From Eshraghiella sp964405265 (lineage in GTDB: Bacteria > Bacillota > Clostridia > Lachnospirales > Lachnospiraceae): a stretch of DNA of 60,730 nucleotides. Location: NCBI GenBank assembly GCA_964405265.1, contig CAYONC010000010.1:1-60730 (forward strand), in the 5' to 3' direction. The notes beneath the pieces were generated by a model that did no database searches, had not been told where the DNA came from, and was given only the letters and a program-made list of their open reading frames with translations. The stretch's first letter is position 1, and each line of letters opens with the position of its first letter. Below, one piece after another: positions 25,990 to 34,226 of the stretch. The position numbers and the translations under genes are program-made.

Positions 25990-27207
25990 ATGAAGGAAAA
26001 AGTAATTCTTGCATATTCCGGTGGTCTTGATACCACTGCCATCATTCCCTGGTTAAAGGAAAATTTTGATTATGACGTTATCTGCGTATGTGCAGACTGC
26101 GGACAGGGAGAAGAACTTGACGGTCTTGAAGAAAGAGCACTTTCATCAGGTGCTTCCAAATTATATATAGAAGATTTAACTGATGAATTCTGTGATGATT
26201 ATATTGTTCCTTGTGTTCAGGCACATGCAGTATATGAGAACAAGTACCTTCTCGGAACATCCATGGCAAGACCGGTAATCGCTAAGAGGCTTGTGGAAAT
26301 TGCAAGAAAAGAGGGTGCATCGGCAATCTGTCACGGTGCAACCGGAAAAGGCAACGACCAGATACGTTTTGAACTTACAATTAAGGCTCTTGCCCCTGAT
26401 TTGAAAATCATTGCTGCATGGAGAAACGAGAAATGGACAATGAATTCAAGGGAGGAAGAAATCGAATACTGCAGACAGCATGGAATTAATCTTCCGTTTT
26501 CAGCAGATACAAGCTACAGCAGGGACCGTAACTTATGGCATATCAGCCACGAGGGTCTTGAACTTGAAGACCCTGCCAACGAGCCGGATTTTAATCACCT
26601 TCTTGTACTCGGAACAACTCCGGAAAATGCTCCGGAAGAAGGCGAATATGTTACAATGACCTTTGAAAAAGGTGTTCCTGTTTCGGTAAACGGCAAAAAA
26701 ATGAAGGTTTCGGATATTATAAGAGAGCTTAATGTATTAGGCGGAAAGCACGGAATCGGAATTGTTGACATTGTTGAAAACCGTGTTGTCGGAATGAAAT
26801 CAAGAGGCGTATATGAAACACCGGGCGGAACAATCCTCTACGAAGCTCACCAGCAGCTTGAAGAGCTTATTCTCGACCGTGACACTACGACTCTTAAAAT
26901 GGATATGGGCAACAAATTTGCACAGATAGTATATGAAGGAAAGTGGTTTACTCCTCTTCGTGAAGCGGTGCAGGCTTTTATAGAAAAGACCCAGGAATAT
27001 GTAACCGGTGAAGTAAAATTCAAGCTTTACAAGGGTAATATCATAAAAGCAGGTACAACATCACCATATTCACTTTACAATGAATCAATTGCCTCATTTA
27101 CGACCGGTGACCTCTATGACCACCATGATGCCGAAGGCTTTATCAATCTTTTTGGTCTTTCATTAAAGGTTCGTGCGATGAAGCATGCAGAGAATGAGAA
27201 CAAATAA
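25990..27207 (+). CDS. argG: Argininosuccinate synthase
   Basis: ATP-dependent joining of citrulline and aspartate. The N-terminal PP-loop AYSGGLDTT (residues 8-16), CHGATGKGNDQIRFE and TSYSRDRNLWHISHEG are family signatures. 405 residues, full length. The RBS TAGGAGGA is 9 nt upstream. It is divergent from argJBD with a shared regulatory region and is closed by its own terminator; argH, the next enzyme, lies 8 kb downstream in another unit. Confidence 0.97.
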   Translation: MKEKVILAYSGGLDTTAIIPWLKENFDYDVICVCADCGQGEELDGLEERALSSGASKLYIEDLTDEFCDDYIVPCVQAHAVYENKYLLGTSMARPVIAKRLVEIARKEGASAICHGATGKGNDQIRFELTIKALAPDLKIIAAWRNEKWTMNSREEEIEYCRQHGINLPFSADTSYSRDRNLWHISHEGLELEDPANEPDFNHLLVLGTTPENAPEEGEYVTMTFEKGVPVSVNGKKMKVSDIIRELNVLGGKHGIGIVDIVENRVVGMKSRGVYETPGGTILYEAHQQLEELILDRDTTTLKMDMGNKFAQIVYEGKWFTPLREAVQAFIEKTQEYVTGEVKFKLYKGNIIKAGTTSPYSLYNESIASFTTGDLYDHHDAEGFINLFGLSLKVRAMKHAENENK

Positions 27208-27218
27208 TTTTACTAATA

Positions 27219-27258
27219 AAAACTGCCGTCATCAGTTACGATGACGGCAGTTTTATTT
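27219..27258. terminator. Bidirectional terminator between argG and the feo operon
   Basis: Perfect 15-bp stem AAAACTGCCGTCATC (27219-27233) with its complement at 27240-27254 and a 6-nt loop. T-rich tracts follow on both strands, so it can end both argG (plus) and the feo operon (minus). Confidence 0.92.
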
Positions 27259-27265
27259 TGATACA

Positions 27266-27424
27266 TTATGATTTATTGCATTTACAGCCCATGGGGCAGC
27301 TCTTACAGCCGCCGGCACATGAGCATAAGCTTTTGCCCTTCTTTTTATTCTTTATCATGCCTGCAATAACAGCCCCCACTGCAAGCATTACAATTACCGT
27401 CCCTATTGCTGTCGGTAAATTCAT
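27266..27424 (-). CDS. FeoB-associated Cys-rich membrane protein
   Basis: Small gene of 52 codons placed 3 bp after feoB, with the feoB end serving as its RBS (GGAGATGGAG). Product: a short outside segment MNLPTAIGT, one membrane helix (about 8-24), a basic patch KNKKKGK, and a C-terminal tail with six cysteines in the pattern CSCAGGCKSCPMGCKC. This matches the FeoB-associated Cys-rich family found after feoB in many Firmicutes. The cysteines presumably bind ferrous iron or a cluster at the cytosolic mouth of FeoB; this is inferred from position and composition. Confidence 0.88.
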   Translation of the reverse strand: MNLPTAIGTVIVMLAVGAVIAGMIKNKKKGKSLCSCAGGCKSCPMGCKCNKS

Positions 27425-27427
27425 ATG

Positions 27428-29575
27428 TTACTCCATCTCCTTATATTTATTCTTTCTGAAAATAAGCCACATAAATGCTGCAAACGTAAGTATTGCAATG
27501 GCGGTCCATACCGTAAATCCGTGACCCGTAAACAACATTCCGAACTGATATACCATAAGTGATACCGCATAAGCAAACAGACACATATAACCTATTGCTC
27601 CAAATGTCCACTTAGGACTGTTCATTTCCCTTCTGATTGCTCCCATTGCCGCAAAGCACGGTGCACATAAAAGATTGAATATAAGGAATGAATATGCTGC
27701 AAGTCCGCTTCCGGCAAAAAATTCTTTTCCTATTACCGTAAGCTGTGAAATATTTCCTGCTTCAACAAGCTCCGCAAGATCTCCGGTTACCATGGACGAA
27801 AGTGAACCGAATACACCTACAACCTCTTCCTTGGCAACAAGACCGAGAACGGTTGCAACCGCTGACTGCCACCTGCCAAATCCGAGCGGTCTGAATATCA
27901 CGGCGATTCCTTCACCTATTACATTAAGGATGGACATTTCATCGCCTTCTCCGATGTAATGGAATCCGCCTTCAAACGTAAGGGAATTAAGTATCCAGAT
28001 AAGCACACTCGCTGCAAGAATAACCGTTCCTGCCCTTTTAATAAAGCTCCATCCTCTTTCCCATGTAGCCATAAGAACGTTTTTCACGGTCGGTGCATGA
28101 TATGCAGGAAGTTCCATTACAAACGGTGCCGGCTTTCCGGCAAACGGTTTGGTCTTTTTGAGTATGATTCCTGAAATTATAACCGCTGCAACACCTATAA
28201 AGTAAGCAGATGTGGCAACCCATGAGCTTCCGCCGAAGAGTGCTCCGGCTATAAGTCCCACAATAGGCATTTTGGCACCACACGGAATGAATCCGGTGGT
28301 AATTACCGTCATTCTTCTGTCACGTTCCTGCTCAATGGTTCTTGAAGCCATGATTCCCGGAACACCGCAGCCTGATGCAATAAGCATCGGGATAAAGCTC
28401 TTGCCTGAAAGACCGAACTTACGGAAAATTCTGTCCATAATAAATGCCACACGTGACATATATCCAACATCTTCAAGAATTGAAAGCAGCAGAAACAGTA
28501 TAAGCATCTGCGGAACAAATCCTAAAACCGCACCTACACCGCCTACAATTCCGTCAGCAACAAGACTTACAAACCATGCGGCACAGCCTGCACTTTCAAG
28601 GCCTGATGACACGGCCGGAACAATCCACTCTCCAAACAGGGTATCATTCATGAAATCCGTTACCATTCCGCCGATTGTTCCTATCGAAAGCATATATACA
28701 ATCCACATTACCGCCACGAAAATCGGAAGTGCAAGTATTCTGTTGGTAACAATTTTGTCAATTTTATCAGAAACGGTGGTCTTGCCTGCCGCTTTCTTTT
28801 TATATATTCCCTTGAGAACGGATGCAATATATATGTATCTCTCATTGGCAATAATGCTCTCCGCATCATCCTCAAGCTCTTCTTCCACAGAGACAATATC
28901 TTTTTCAATATGTGATGTTATCTTTGAATCAACCTTAAGCTGCTCTTTTATTTTTTCATCACGCTCAAAAAGCTTGATTGCATAAAATCTCTGCTGCTCC
29001 TCCGGAAGCTCATGAACAACTGCTTCTTCTATGTGTGCTATGGCATGTTCAAGTGTTCCGGAAAAAATATGCATCGGAACAGTTTTCTTTCCGGCTTCTT
29101 CCATTGCCGCCTCTGCCGCTTCTTCAATTCCCGTTCCCTTGAGTGCAGATATTTCCATTATTCTGCATCCAAGCTGTCTTGAAAGCTCTGCAGTATTAAT
29201 TTTATCCCCGTTCTTCCTTACCACATCCATCATGTTAAGTGCAATCACAACCGGTATTCCAAGCTCCATAAGCTGTGTAGTAAGATATAAATTTCTCTCA
29301 AGGTTGGTTGCGTCTATTATGTTAAGAATTACATCCGGTCTCTCCGTTATAAGATAATTCCTTGCAACAACTTCTTCAAGCGTATAAGGAGAAAGTGAAT
29401 ATATACCCGGAAGGTCTATTACCGATACGTCCTTGTTGTGCTTTAACTTTCCTTCTTTTTTCTCAACGGTTACTCCCGGCCAGTTACCAACATACTGATT
29501 GGCTCCGGTAAGTGCATTGAACAGCGTGGTCTTTCCGCAGTTGGGATTTCCCGCCAGTGCAATTTTAATGCTCAT
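27428..29575 (-). CDS. feoB: Ferrous iron transporter B
   Basis: GTP-gated Fe2+ importer of the inner membrane. N-terminal G domain: G1 GNPNCGKTT (residues 8-16), G3 DLPG, G4 NMMD; then a GDI-like helical spacer (about 160-275) and a membrane domain with paired Gate motifs including GFIPCGAKMPIVG and LLCAPCFAAMG. 715 residues, typical. Third gene of feoA-feoA-feoB, 14 bp after the second feoA, and followed at once by the Cys-rich peptide. Expected to respond to iron through the operators at 30056-30107. Confidence 0.96.
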   Translation of the reverse strand: MSIKIALAGNPNCGKTTLFNALTGANQYVGNWPGVTVEKKEGKLKHNKDVSVIDLPGIYSLSPYTLEEVVARNYLITERPDVILNIIDATNLERNLYLTTQLMELGIPVVIALNMMDVVRKNGDKINTAELSRQLGCRIMEISALKGTGIEEAAEAAMEEAGKKTVPMHIFSGTLEHAIAHIEEAVVHELPEEQQRFYAIKLFERDEKIKEQLKVDSKITSHIEKDIVSVEEELEDDAESIIANERYIYIASVLKGIYKKKAAGKTTVSDKIDKIVTNRILALPIFVAVMWIVYMLSIGTIGGMVTDFMNDTLFGEWIVPAVSSGLESAGCAAWFVSLVADGIVGGVGAVLGFVPQMLILFLLLSILEDVGYMSRVAFIMDRIFRKFGLSGKSFIPMLIASGCGVPGIMASRTIEQERDRRMTVITTGFIPCGAKMPIVGLIAGALFGGSSWVATSAYFIGVAAVIISGIILKKTKPFAGKPAPFVMELPAYHAPTVKNVLMATWERGWSFIKRAGTVILAASVLIWILNSLTFEGGFHYIGEGDEMSILNVIGEGIAVIFRPLGFGRWQSAVATVLGLVAKEEVVGVFGSLSSMVTGDLAELVEAGNISQLTVIGKEFFAGSGLAAYSFLIFNLLCAPCFAAMGAIRREMNSPKWTFGAIGYMCLFAYAVSLMVYQFGMLFTGHGFTVWTAIAILTFAAFMWLIFRKNKYKEME

Positions 29576-29589
29576 GTTATACCTCTTTC

Positions 29590-29811
29590 CTACTCAACTT
29601 CTATCATTTCAGCATCAGCTTTTCTAATGGACAATTCATATCCCCTTACATTAAGCTCCATAGGATCGCCTAAAGGTGCAACCTTACGGACATAAATTTC
29701 CACGTTTTTGGTTATTCCCATATCCATTATCCTTCTCTTAACCGCACCCTCGCCGCCTACTCTGACAACTGTCGCGGTTTCCCCGACTTTTAAATCCTTT
29801 AAAGTTTTCAT
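29590..29811 (-). CDS. feoA: FeoA family protein (second copy)
   Basis: SH3-like FeoA protein of 73 residues that interacts with FeoB. Core motif MGITKNVEIYVRKVAPLGDPMELNVRG in shorter form: GITKNVEIYVRKVAPLGDP then RGYELSIRK, the standard FeoA signature. It is the closer match to the textbook FeoA of the two copies and sits next to feoB, separated by 14 bp. Confidence 0.93.
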   Translation of the reverse strand: MKTLKDLKVGETATVVRVGGEGAVKRRIMDMGITKNVEIYVRKVAPLGDPMELNVRGYELSIRKADAEMIEVE

Positions 29812-29829
29812 ATCAGTTTCCTTCCTCGG

Positions 29830-30042
29830 CTACACCATTATTTTGCGTGCCATGCTTCCGTCCAGGGCAACTCTTGTTTCTTTTACGTTAACGATGACAT
29901 TATCTCCAAGCGAGTTAATTACCGTAACCGTTCCTCCCACAACAAAACCGAGGTTCTCAAGATGTTTTCTGGTTTCCGGAGTTCCCCCTATCTTCTTAAT
30001 CGTGTTCTCTTCCCCTGTTTCCGCTAAAATTAAAGGCATCAT
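29830..30042 (-). CDS. FeoA family protein (first copy)
   Basis: A second, more diverged FeoA-like domain of 70 residues (KIGGTPETRKHLENLGFVVGG, VTVINSLGDNVIVNVKETRVALD). It opens the operon, 18 bp before the other feoA. Tandem FeoA proteins before FeoB are common in Clostridia; the copies may form a heteromeric regulator of FeoB. Two adjacent ATGs exist; AGGAGA lies 5 nt before the first. Confidence 0.88.
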   Translation of the reverse strand: MMPLILAETGEENTIKKIGGTPETRKHLENLGFVVGGTVTVINSLGDNVIVNVKETRVALDGSMARKIMV

Positions 30043-30055
30043 GACATCTCCTTAT

Positions 30056-30107
30056 GGTTAGTCCGTGCTAACCATTTCGCAAAAAAGTTAGTTAGTTTTT
30101 GCTAACC
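30056..30107. promoter_or_regulatory. Paired operators of the feo operon
   Basis: Two hyphenated inverted repeats of the same build. Site 1 (30056-30073) is GGTTAG, 6 nt, CTAACC, perfect. Site 2 (30090-30107) is AGTTAG, 6 nt, CTAACC. Centres are 34 bp apart. Site 2 starts 6 bp downstream of the -10 and so covers the transcription start; site 1 lies just before the RBS. The form recalls DtxR/IdeR boxes rather than a Fur box; the regulator is not in the window. Confidence 0.75.
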
Positions 30108-30113
30108 ATAACC

Positions 30114-30142
30114 AAAATACACTCATTTTCAGTATTTGTCAA
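30114..30142 (-). promoter_or_regulatory. Promoter of the feo operon
   Basis: Minus strand: perfect -35 TTGACA (30137-30142), 17-bp spacer, -10 TATTTT (30114-30119), immediately upstream of the paired operators. Confidence 0.82.
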
Positions 30143-30174
30143 CTGTTTTTTTAATTTTTTTCAAAGTCATAAAT

Positions 30175-30203
30175 TTGACACTGTTATCCAATTATTATAT
30201 AAT
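30175..30203 (+). promoter_or_regulatory. Promoter of the GT2-gtrA-yfhO-argH operon
   Basis: Full consensus: TTGACA (30175-30180), 17-bp spacer, TATAAT (30198-30203), leaving a leader of about 45 nt. One of the strongest promoters in the window by sequence. Confidence 0.9.
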
Positions 30204-30255
30204 TATGATAATTGTGCTTATCTGTACAATATTTTATGCTCAGGTGGTAATTATA

Positions 30256-31224
30256 ATGAAAAAAATTGATATTATCGTGCCCTGCTATAATGAACAGGAC
30301 GTTCTGACATCATTTTACGCCGAAACTGACAGAGTAACCCGTGAAATCGAAAATTATGATTTTAATTTTATATTTGTTAATGACGGAAGCCGGGACGATA
30401 CCCTCATTATACTGAAGGGGCTTGCTGCCTCACATGATAATGTAAAATATATTTCTTTTTCAAGAAATTTCGGAAAGGAATCTGCTCTTTATGCAGGTTT
30501 TTCCGCTTCAACAGGTGATTATGCCATTGTGATGGATGCTGATTTGCAGCATCCTCCTGCACTCATTCCGCGTATGGTAAAAAGTGTTGAAAGCGGACAT
30601 GACTGCTGTGCCGCAAGGCGTACCTCCCGCAAAGGGGAGAAAAAAATTACCAGCTTTTTTTCACGTATTTTTTATAAATTCAACAGCCGGCTGACGGATT
30701 CCAAAATTCCGCACGGTGCCGTCGATTACAGAATTATGAGCAGACAGATGGTAGAAACCATTGTATCACTCGAAGAGGTACAGCGTTTTTCAAGAGGCCT
30801 TTTTTCATGGATCGGTTTTGACACGGATTGGATACCTTACGAGAATGTCGAACGCACCGCCGGCACGACAAAGTGGAATTTTAAGAGTCTTACTCATTAT
30901 GCAATGGATGGTATTTTTTCCTTTTCCATTAAGCCTCTCCGCTTTGTATCCGTAATGGGATTTATCATTTCAGCCGCTGCAATCGTGTACGGGCTGTATA
31001 TTCTTATTAAAACACTTGTTACCGGAATTGATTCTCCGGGATACGCCTCAACCATGATTGTAATGCTGTTTCTCGGCGGAATTATTGAGCTGTCACTTGG
31101 TATAGTAGGTGAATATGTTGCAAGAATATTTACCGAAAGTAAAAAAAGACCTATTTACATTACTAAGGAAACCAACATTGAGAATAACGGAGTCGGAAAA
31201 GCCAATGAAAAATCTGATTCATAA
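30256..31224 (+). CDS. GT2 glycosyltransferase (GtrB/CsbB type, polyprenyl-phosphate sugar synthase)
   Basis: Loads a sugar from a nucleotide donor onto undecaprenyl phosphate at the inner face of the membrane. GT-A domain with IIVPCYNEQ, VNDGSRDDT and the metal-binding DADLQHPP; two C-terminal membrane segments (about 235-255 and 270-290). 322 residues from the ATG at 30256, preceded by AGGTGG. It is followed by a GtrA-type flippase and a YfhO-type polytopic transferase: together the three-component layout used for glycosylating teichoic acid or other surface polymers (CsbB/GtcA/YfhO in Bacillus and Listeria relatives). The sugar is not predictable. Confidence 0.9.
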   Translation: MKKIDIIVPCYNEQDVLTSFYAETDRVTREIENYDFNFIFVNDGSRDDTLIILKGLAASHDNVKYISFSRNFGKESALYAGFSASTGDYAIVMDADLQHPPALIPRMVKSVESGHDCCAARRTSRKGEKKITSFFSRIFYKFNSRLTDSKIPHGAVDYRIMSRQMVETIVSLEEVQRFSRGLFSWIGFDTDWIPYENVERTAGTTKWNFKSLTHYAMDGIFSFSIKPLRFVSVMGFIISAAAIVYGLYILIKTLVTGIDSPGYASTMIVMLFLGGIIELSLGIVGEYVARIFTESKKRPIYITKETNIENNGVGKANEKSDS

Positions 31225-31663
31225 ACTAATTAACCGGGAAACCGTAATTTATCTTGTATTCGGCATACTGACCACGGCGGTTAATTATCTTATATTCTAT
31301 CTGTGCAGGCGTATGTCGGTTCATGTGCTTGTTGCAAATATAATAGCGTGGACAGGTGCCGTAATGTTTGCCTTCATAACCAACAAGCTGTTTGTATTTG
31401 ACAGCAGGAGCTTCCGGCTTAAGCTGCTGATTCCGGAAATCGCCGGCTTTGTGAGTGCAAGACTCCTTTCATTACTCTTTGAAGAAGGCTTCCTTAGCAT
31501 AACCTGTTATGCCGGCATAAATGAATATGCCGCCAAGCTTGCTGCAGCTGTAATTGTAATCATACTCAATTATTTTGCAAGTAAATTTATTATTTTTAAA
31601 AAAAAAGAAAACCAGCACCAGGAGGTATCCGATAATGAAAAGCAAAACCAAAAAGAAGGGTGA
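31205..31663 (+). CDS. GtrA/GtcA family membrane protein (putative lipid-linked sugar flippase)
   Basis: Four membrane helices in 152 residues with the family opening ETVIYLVFGILTTAVNYLIFY and WTGAVMFAFITNKLFVF. Proteins of this family are thought to move undecaprenyl-phosphate sugars across the membrane. The start at 31205 lies inside the end of the GT2 gene (20-bp overlap) and its own end overlaps the YfhO gene by 29 bp, so the three products are probably made in step. Confidence 0.88.
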   Translation: MKNLIHKLINRETVIYLVFGILTTAVNYLIFYLCRRMSVHVLVANIIAWTGAVMFAFITNKLFVFDSRSFRLKLLIPEIAGFVSARLLSLLFEEGFLSITCYAGINEYAAKLAAAVIVIILNYFASKFIIFKKKENQHQEVSDNEKQNQKEG

Positions 31664-34226
31664 CACAATAAGGGTCCTTGATGAAATAATCCGCAGCCGT
31701 GCGGTTTATGTTCTTTCATTCATTGTACCGCTTATCATCATGCTTGCAATCTATATAATGCGTGACATTTTTCCGGGCGGAGATAATTACTATCTGCGTT
31801 CTGACATGTATCATCAGTATGCACCGTTTTTTTCGGAATTATGGGAAAAAATAAGAAACGGTGAGAGTCTGTACTACTCATGGGACATAGGAATGGGAAC
31901 CAATTTTCTTGCCCTGTTCGGTTACTACCTTTCAAGTCCGGTCAACTGGTTTATTGCACTTTTCCCGCAAAAATACATGGTCGAGATAATGGACATGATA
32001 ATTGCCTTCAAAATTGCGGCAGCCGGATTCACTTTTACCTATTATTTATGCAGACATAATAACAGCCGTCACATATCTGCAGCAATTTTCGGAATGTTTT
32101 ATGCACTGTCCGGCTTTGTCACTGCATACAGCTGGAATCTCATGTGGCTTGACAGCGTGCTTCTCCTGCCCCTGATAATACTCGGACTTGAGCGTCTCGT
32201 AAATGAGGGAAAAGGTCTGCTGTACTCAATTACTCTCGGATTTGCCATTCTTTCAAATTATTATATTGCGATTATGATATGCCTTTCACTCGTAATATAT
32301 TTTGTTGTCATAATGGTTTCAAGACCGGTTCCGGATGACAAAAAAGAATATCTTCGCAGTGCAATGCGTTTTGCGGGGTATTCTCTCCTTGCGGGATGCT
32401 TTGCCGCCGTTATCCTTCTTCCGGAAATGGCAGCACTTGAATATACGGCGTCAGGATCTTTTTCGTTTCCTAAGACGCTTAACAGATATTTTTCATTTTT
32501 TACCGTATTTAAACGCCATCTTATTAACACTGACGTTCATTTGGGACTTGAACACCTGCCTAACATATACTGCGGTGTTGCAGTATTTATACTTGTTCCG
32601 CTTTACCTGATGTGCAGTAAAATTTCAAAGCGTGAAAAAATCGTAAAAACAGTTACTTTATTTATATTTTTAACGGCTTTTAACCTTAACATCCCTAACT
32701 TTGTATGGCATGGGCTTCATTTTCCTAATTCCCTGCCGTGCCGTCAGTCATTTATTTATGTATTTCTCTTACTGACCATATGCCATGACGCAGTCAGGAA
32801 CATACGCGAATTTACCAACAGACAGCTTTCAGTCAGTCTGTGGGGTGTGCTGTTCTTTTTGATGTATCTTGGCAATACGCTTGAATCCGGAGATGATTTT
32901 AAACCTCTGTATACAAGTGCATTATTCATAGCACTGTATATGCTTTTCATATTTTTTATCAGAAAGTGGAAAAAGCTTACATCCTGCTTCCTGATAGCGG
33001 TATTTGCCATATCCATTGTGGAGGTGACAATTAATACCGATAAAACGGGTTACGGTACTACCTCCAAAGAATATTATCTGGAAGACTTCGATGCCGTAAA
33101 AGAGCTTATGAATAATATCGAAAATGAAGATACCGGCTTTTACCGCGTAACCAAGCTTCGCGGATACCGTTCAAAAAATGATGCGGCATGGCATAATTTT
33201 CATGGAACCTCCACGTTTTCTTCCACGGCATATGCCGGAATGTCCTCTTTCTTCGGAACCCTCGGACTTGAACATTCCACAAATGCCTTTGCAAGCAACG
33301 GAGGAACGCCTTTTATCTATTCACTGTTTAACGTAAAATATCTTCTTACCGACAGTACCATGGCTGATAATGACATATACAGCTTCCGTTCGGGTACCGG
33401 TGAAGAATTTTTATACACCAATGAGTACGTACTCCCTCTTGGATTTATGACGCCTGCCGGCATGGATGAGCTGACTGCTTATGAAAATACCACCAATCCT
33501 TTTCAGGTTCAGAATAATTTTATAGGAGCCTGCACGGGAATTTATGATGTTTTTGTACCGCTTTCATATACGGACAATACAACTTCCGCCGTCATTGATG
33601 TGGACAGTGATATGTTCATCTACGCATACGTACAGAACAAATCAATAGAAACAATCAGTGTCTCATGCAGCAAAGGCTTTGAAACCTATACCGGTGTTAA
33701 CCACGGAAGAATGATAGACATCGGCTATGTAACCGCAGGAGAAATCCTGACGATAACAGATAAAAAACAGAATGACCGTTACCTTAACCTGCTCGTGTAT
33801 ACCATGAACATTGAAAAATATAAAGAAGCAATGACGATAATGGCATCACAGGGACTTAACGTTACGGAATATGATGAAACACACATAAAAGGTGAAATCA
33901 CGGCAGAATCAGACGGTTATATGTTTACGTCAATACCTTATGATGAGAGCTGGACAATATATGTTGATGGTGTTAAAATTTCATACGAATCAATGGGTAA
34001 TGCATTTATTACGGTTCCCATGCAGGCAGGAACACACACCGTTGAAATGAAATATGTCCCGCGAAATTACCATGCAGGACTTGTCATAACAATAATATCC
34101 CTTTCAATAATGGGATTTATGATATTCTTCAGAATAAAATACAAACGTGAAATTACTGAAAACGGTTCTGTTAAGTTATTTATTGAATCCATACGAAAAA
34201 AAGAAAGCGAGGAAATCAAAGAATGA
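31635..34226 (+). CDS. YfhO family polytopic membrane protein (glycosyltransferase of surface polymers)
   Basis: Large membrane protein of 863 residues. About a dozen helices fill the first 480 residues, with the YfhO hallmarks FPGGDNYYLRSDMYHQYAPF and the WDIGMGTNFLA loop near the N-terminus; a C-terminal extracellular region ends in one last helix (LVITIISLSIMGFMIFF). GT-C-like enzymes of this type transfer lipid-linked sugars to lipoteichoic acid or similar polymers outside the cell. Start at 31635 chosen from GGAGG at 31621-31625. It overlaps argH by 4 bp (ATGA). Confidence 0.88.
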   Translation: MKSKTKKKGDTIRVLDEIIRSRAVYVLSFIVPLIIMLAIYIMRDIFPGGDNYYLRSDMYHQYAPFFSELWEKIRNGESLYYSWDIGMGTNFLALFGYYLSSPVNWFIALFPQKYMVEIMDMIIAFKIAAAGFTFTYYLCRHNNSRHISAAIFGMFYALSGFVTAYSWNLMWLDSVLLLPLIILGLERLVNEGKGLLYSITLGFAILSNYYIAIMICLSLVIYFVVIMVSRPVPDDKKEYLRSAMRFAGYSLLAGCFAAVILLPEMAALEYTASGSFSFPKTLNRYFSFFTVFKRHLINTDVHLGLEHLPNIYCGVAVFILVPLYLMCSKISKREKIVKTVTLFIFLTAFNLNIPNFVWHGLHFPNSLPCRQSFIYVFLLLTICHDAVRNIREFTNRQLSVSLWGVLFFLMYLGNTLESGDDFKPLYTSALFIALYMLFIFFIRKWKKLTSCFLIAVFAISIVEVTINTDKTGYGTTSKEYYLEDFDAVKELMNNIENEDTGFYRVTKLRGYRSKNDAAWHNFHGTSTFSSTAYAGMSSFFGTLGLEHSTNAFASNGGTPFIYSLFNVKYLLTDSTMADNDIYSFRSGTGEEFLYTNEYVLPLGFMTPAGMDELTAYENTTNPFQVQNNFIGACTGIYDVFVPLSYTDNTTSAVIDVDSDMFIYAYVQNKSIETISVSCSKGFETYTGVNHGRMIDIGYVTAGEILTITDKKQNDRYLNLLVYTMNIEKYKEAMTIMASQGLNVTEYDETHIKGEITAESDGYMFTSIPYDESWTIYVDGVKISYESMGNAFITVPMQAGTHTVEMKYVPRNYHAGLVITIISLSIMGFMIFFRIKYKREITENGSVKLFIESIRKKESEEIKE

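Noticed and set aside
28212..28985. Open frame of 257 codons antisense to feoB
   Set aside because: Mirror of the feoB membrane helices; no RBS and no promoter.
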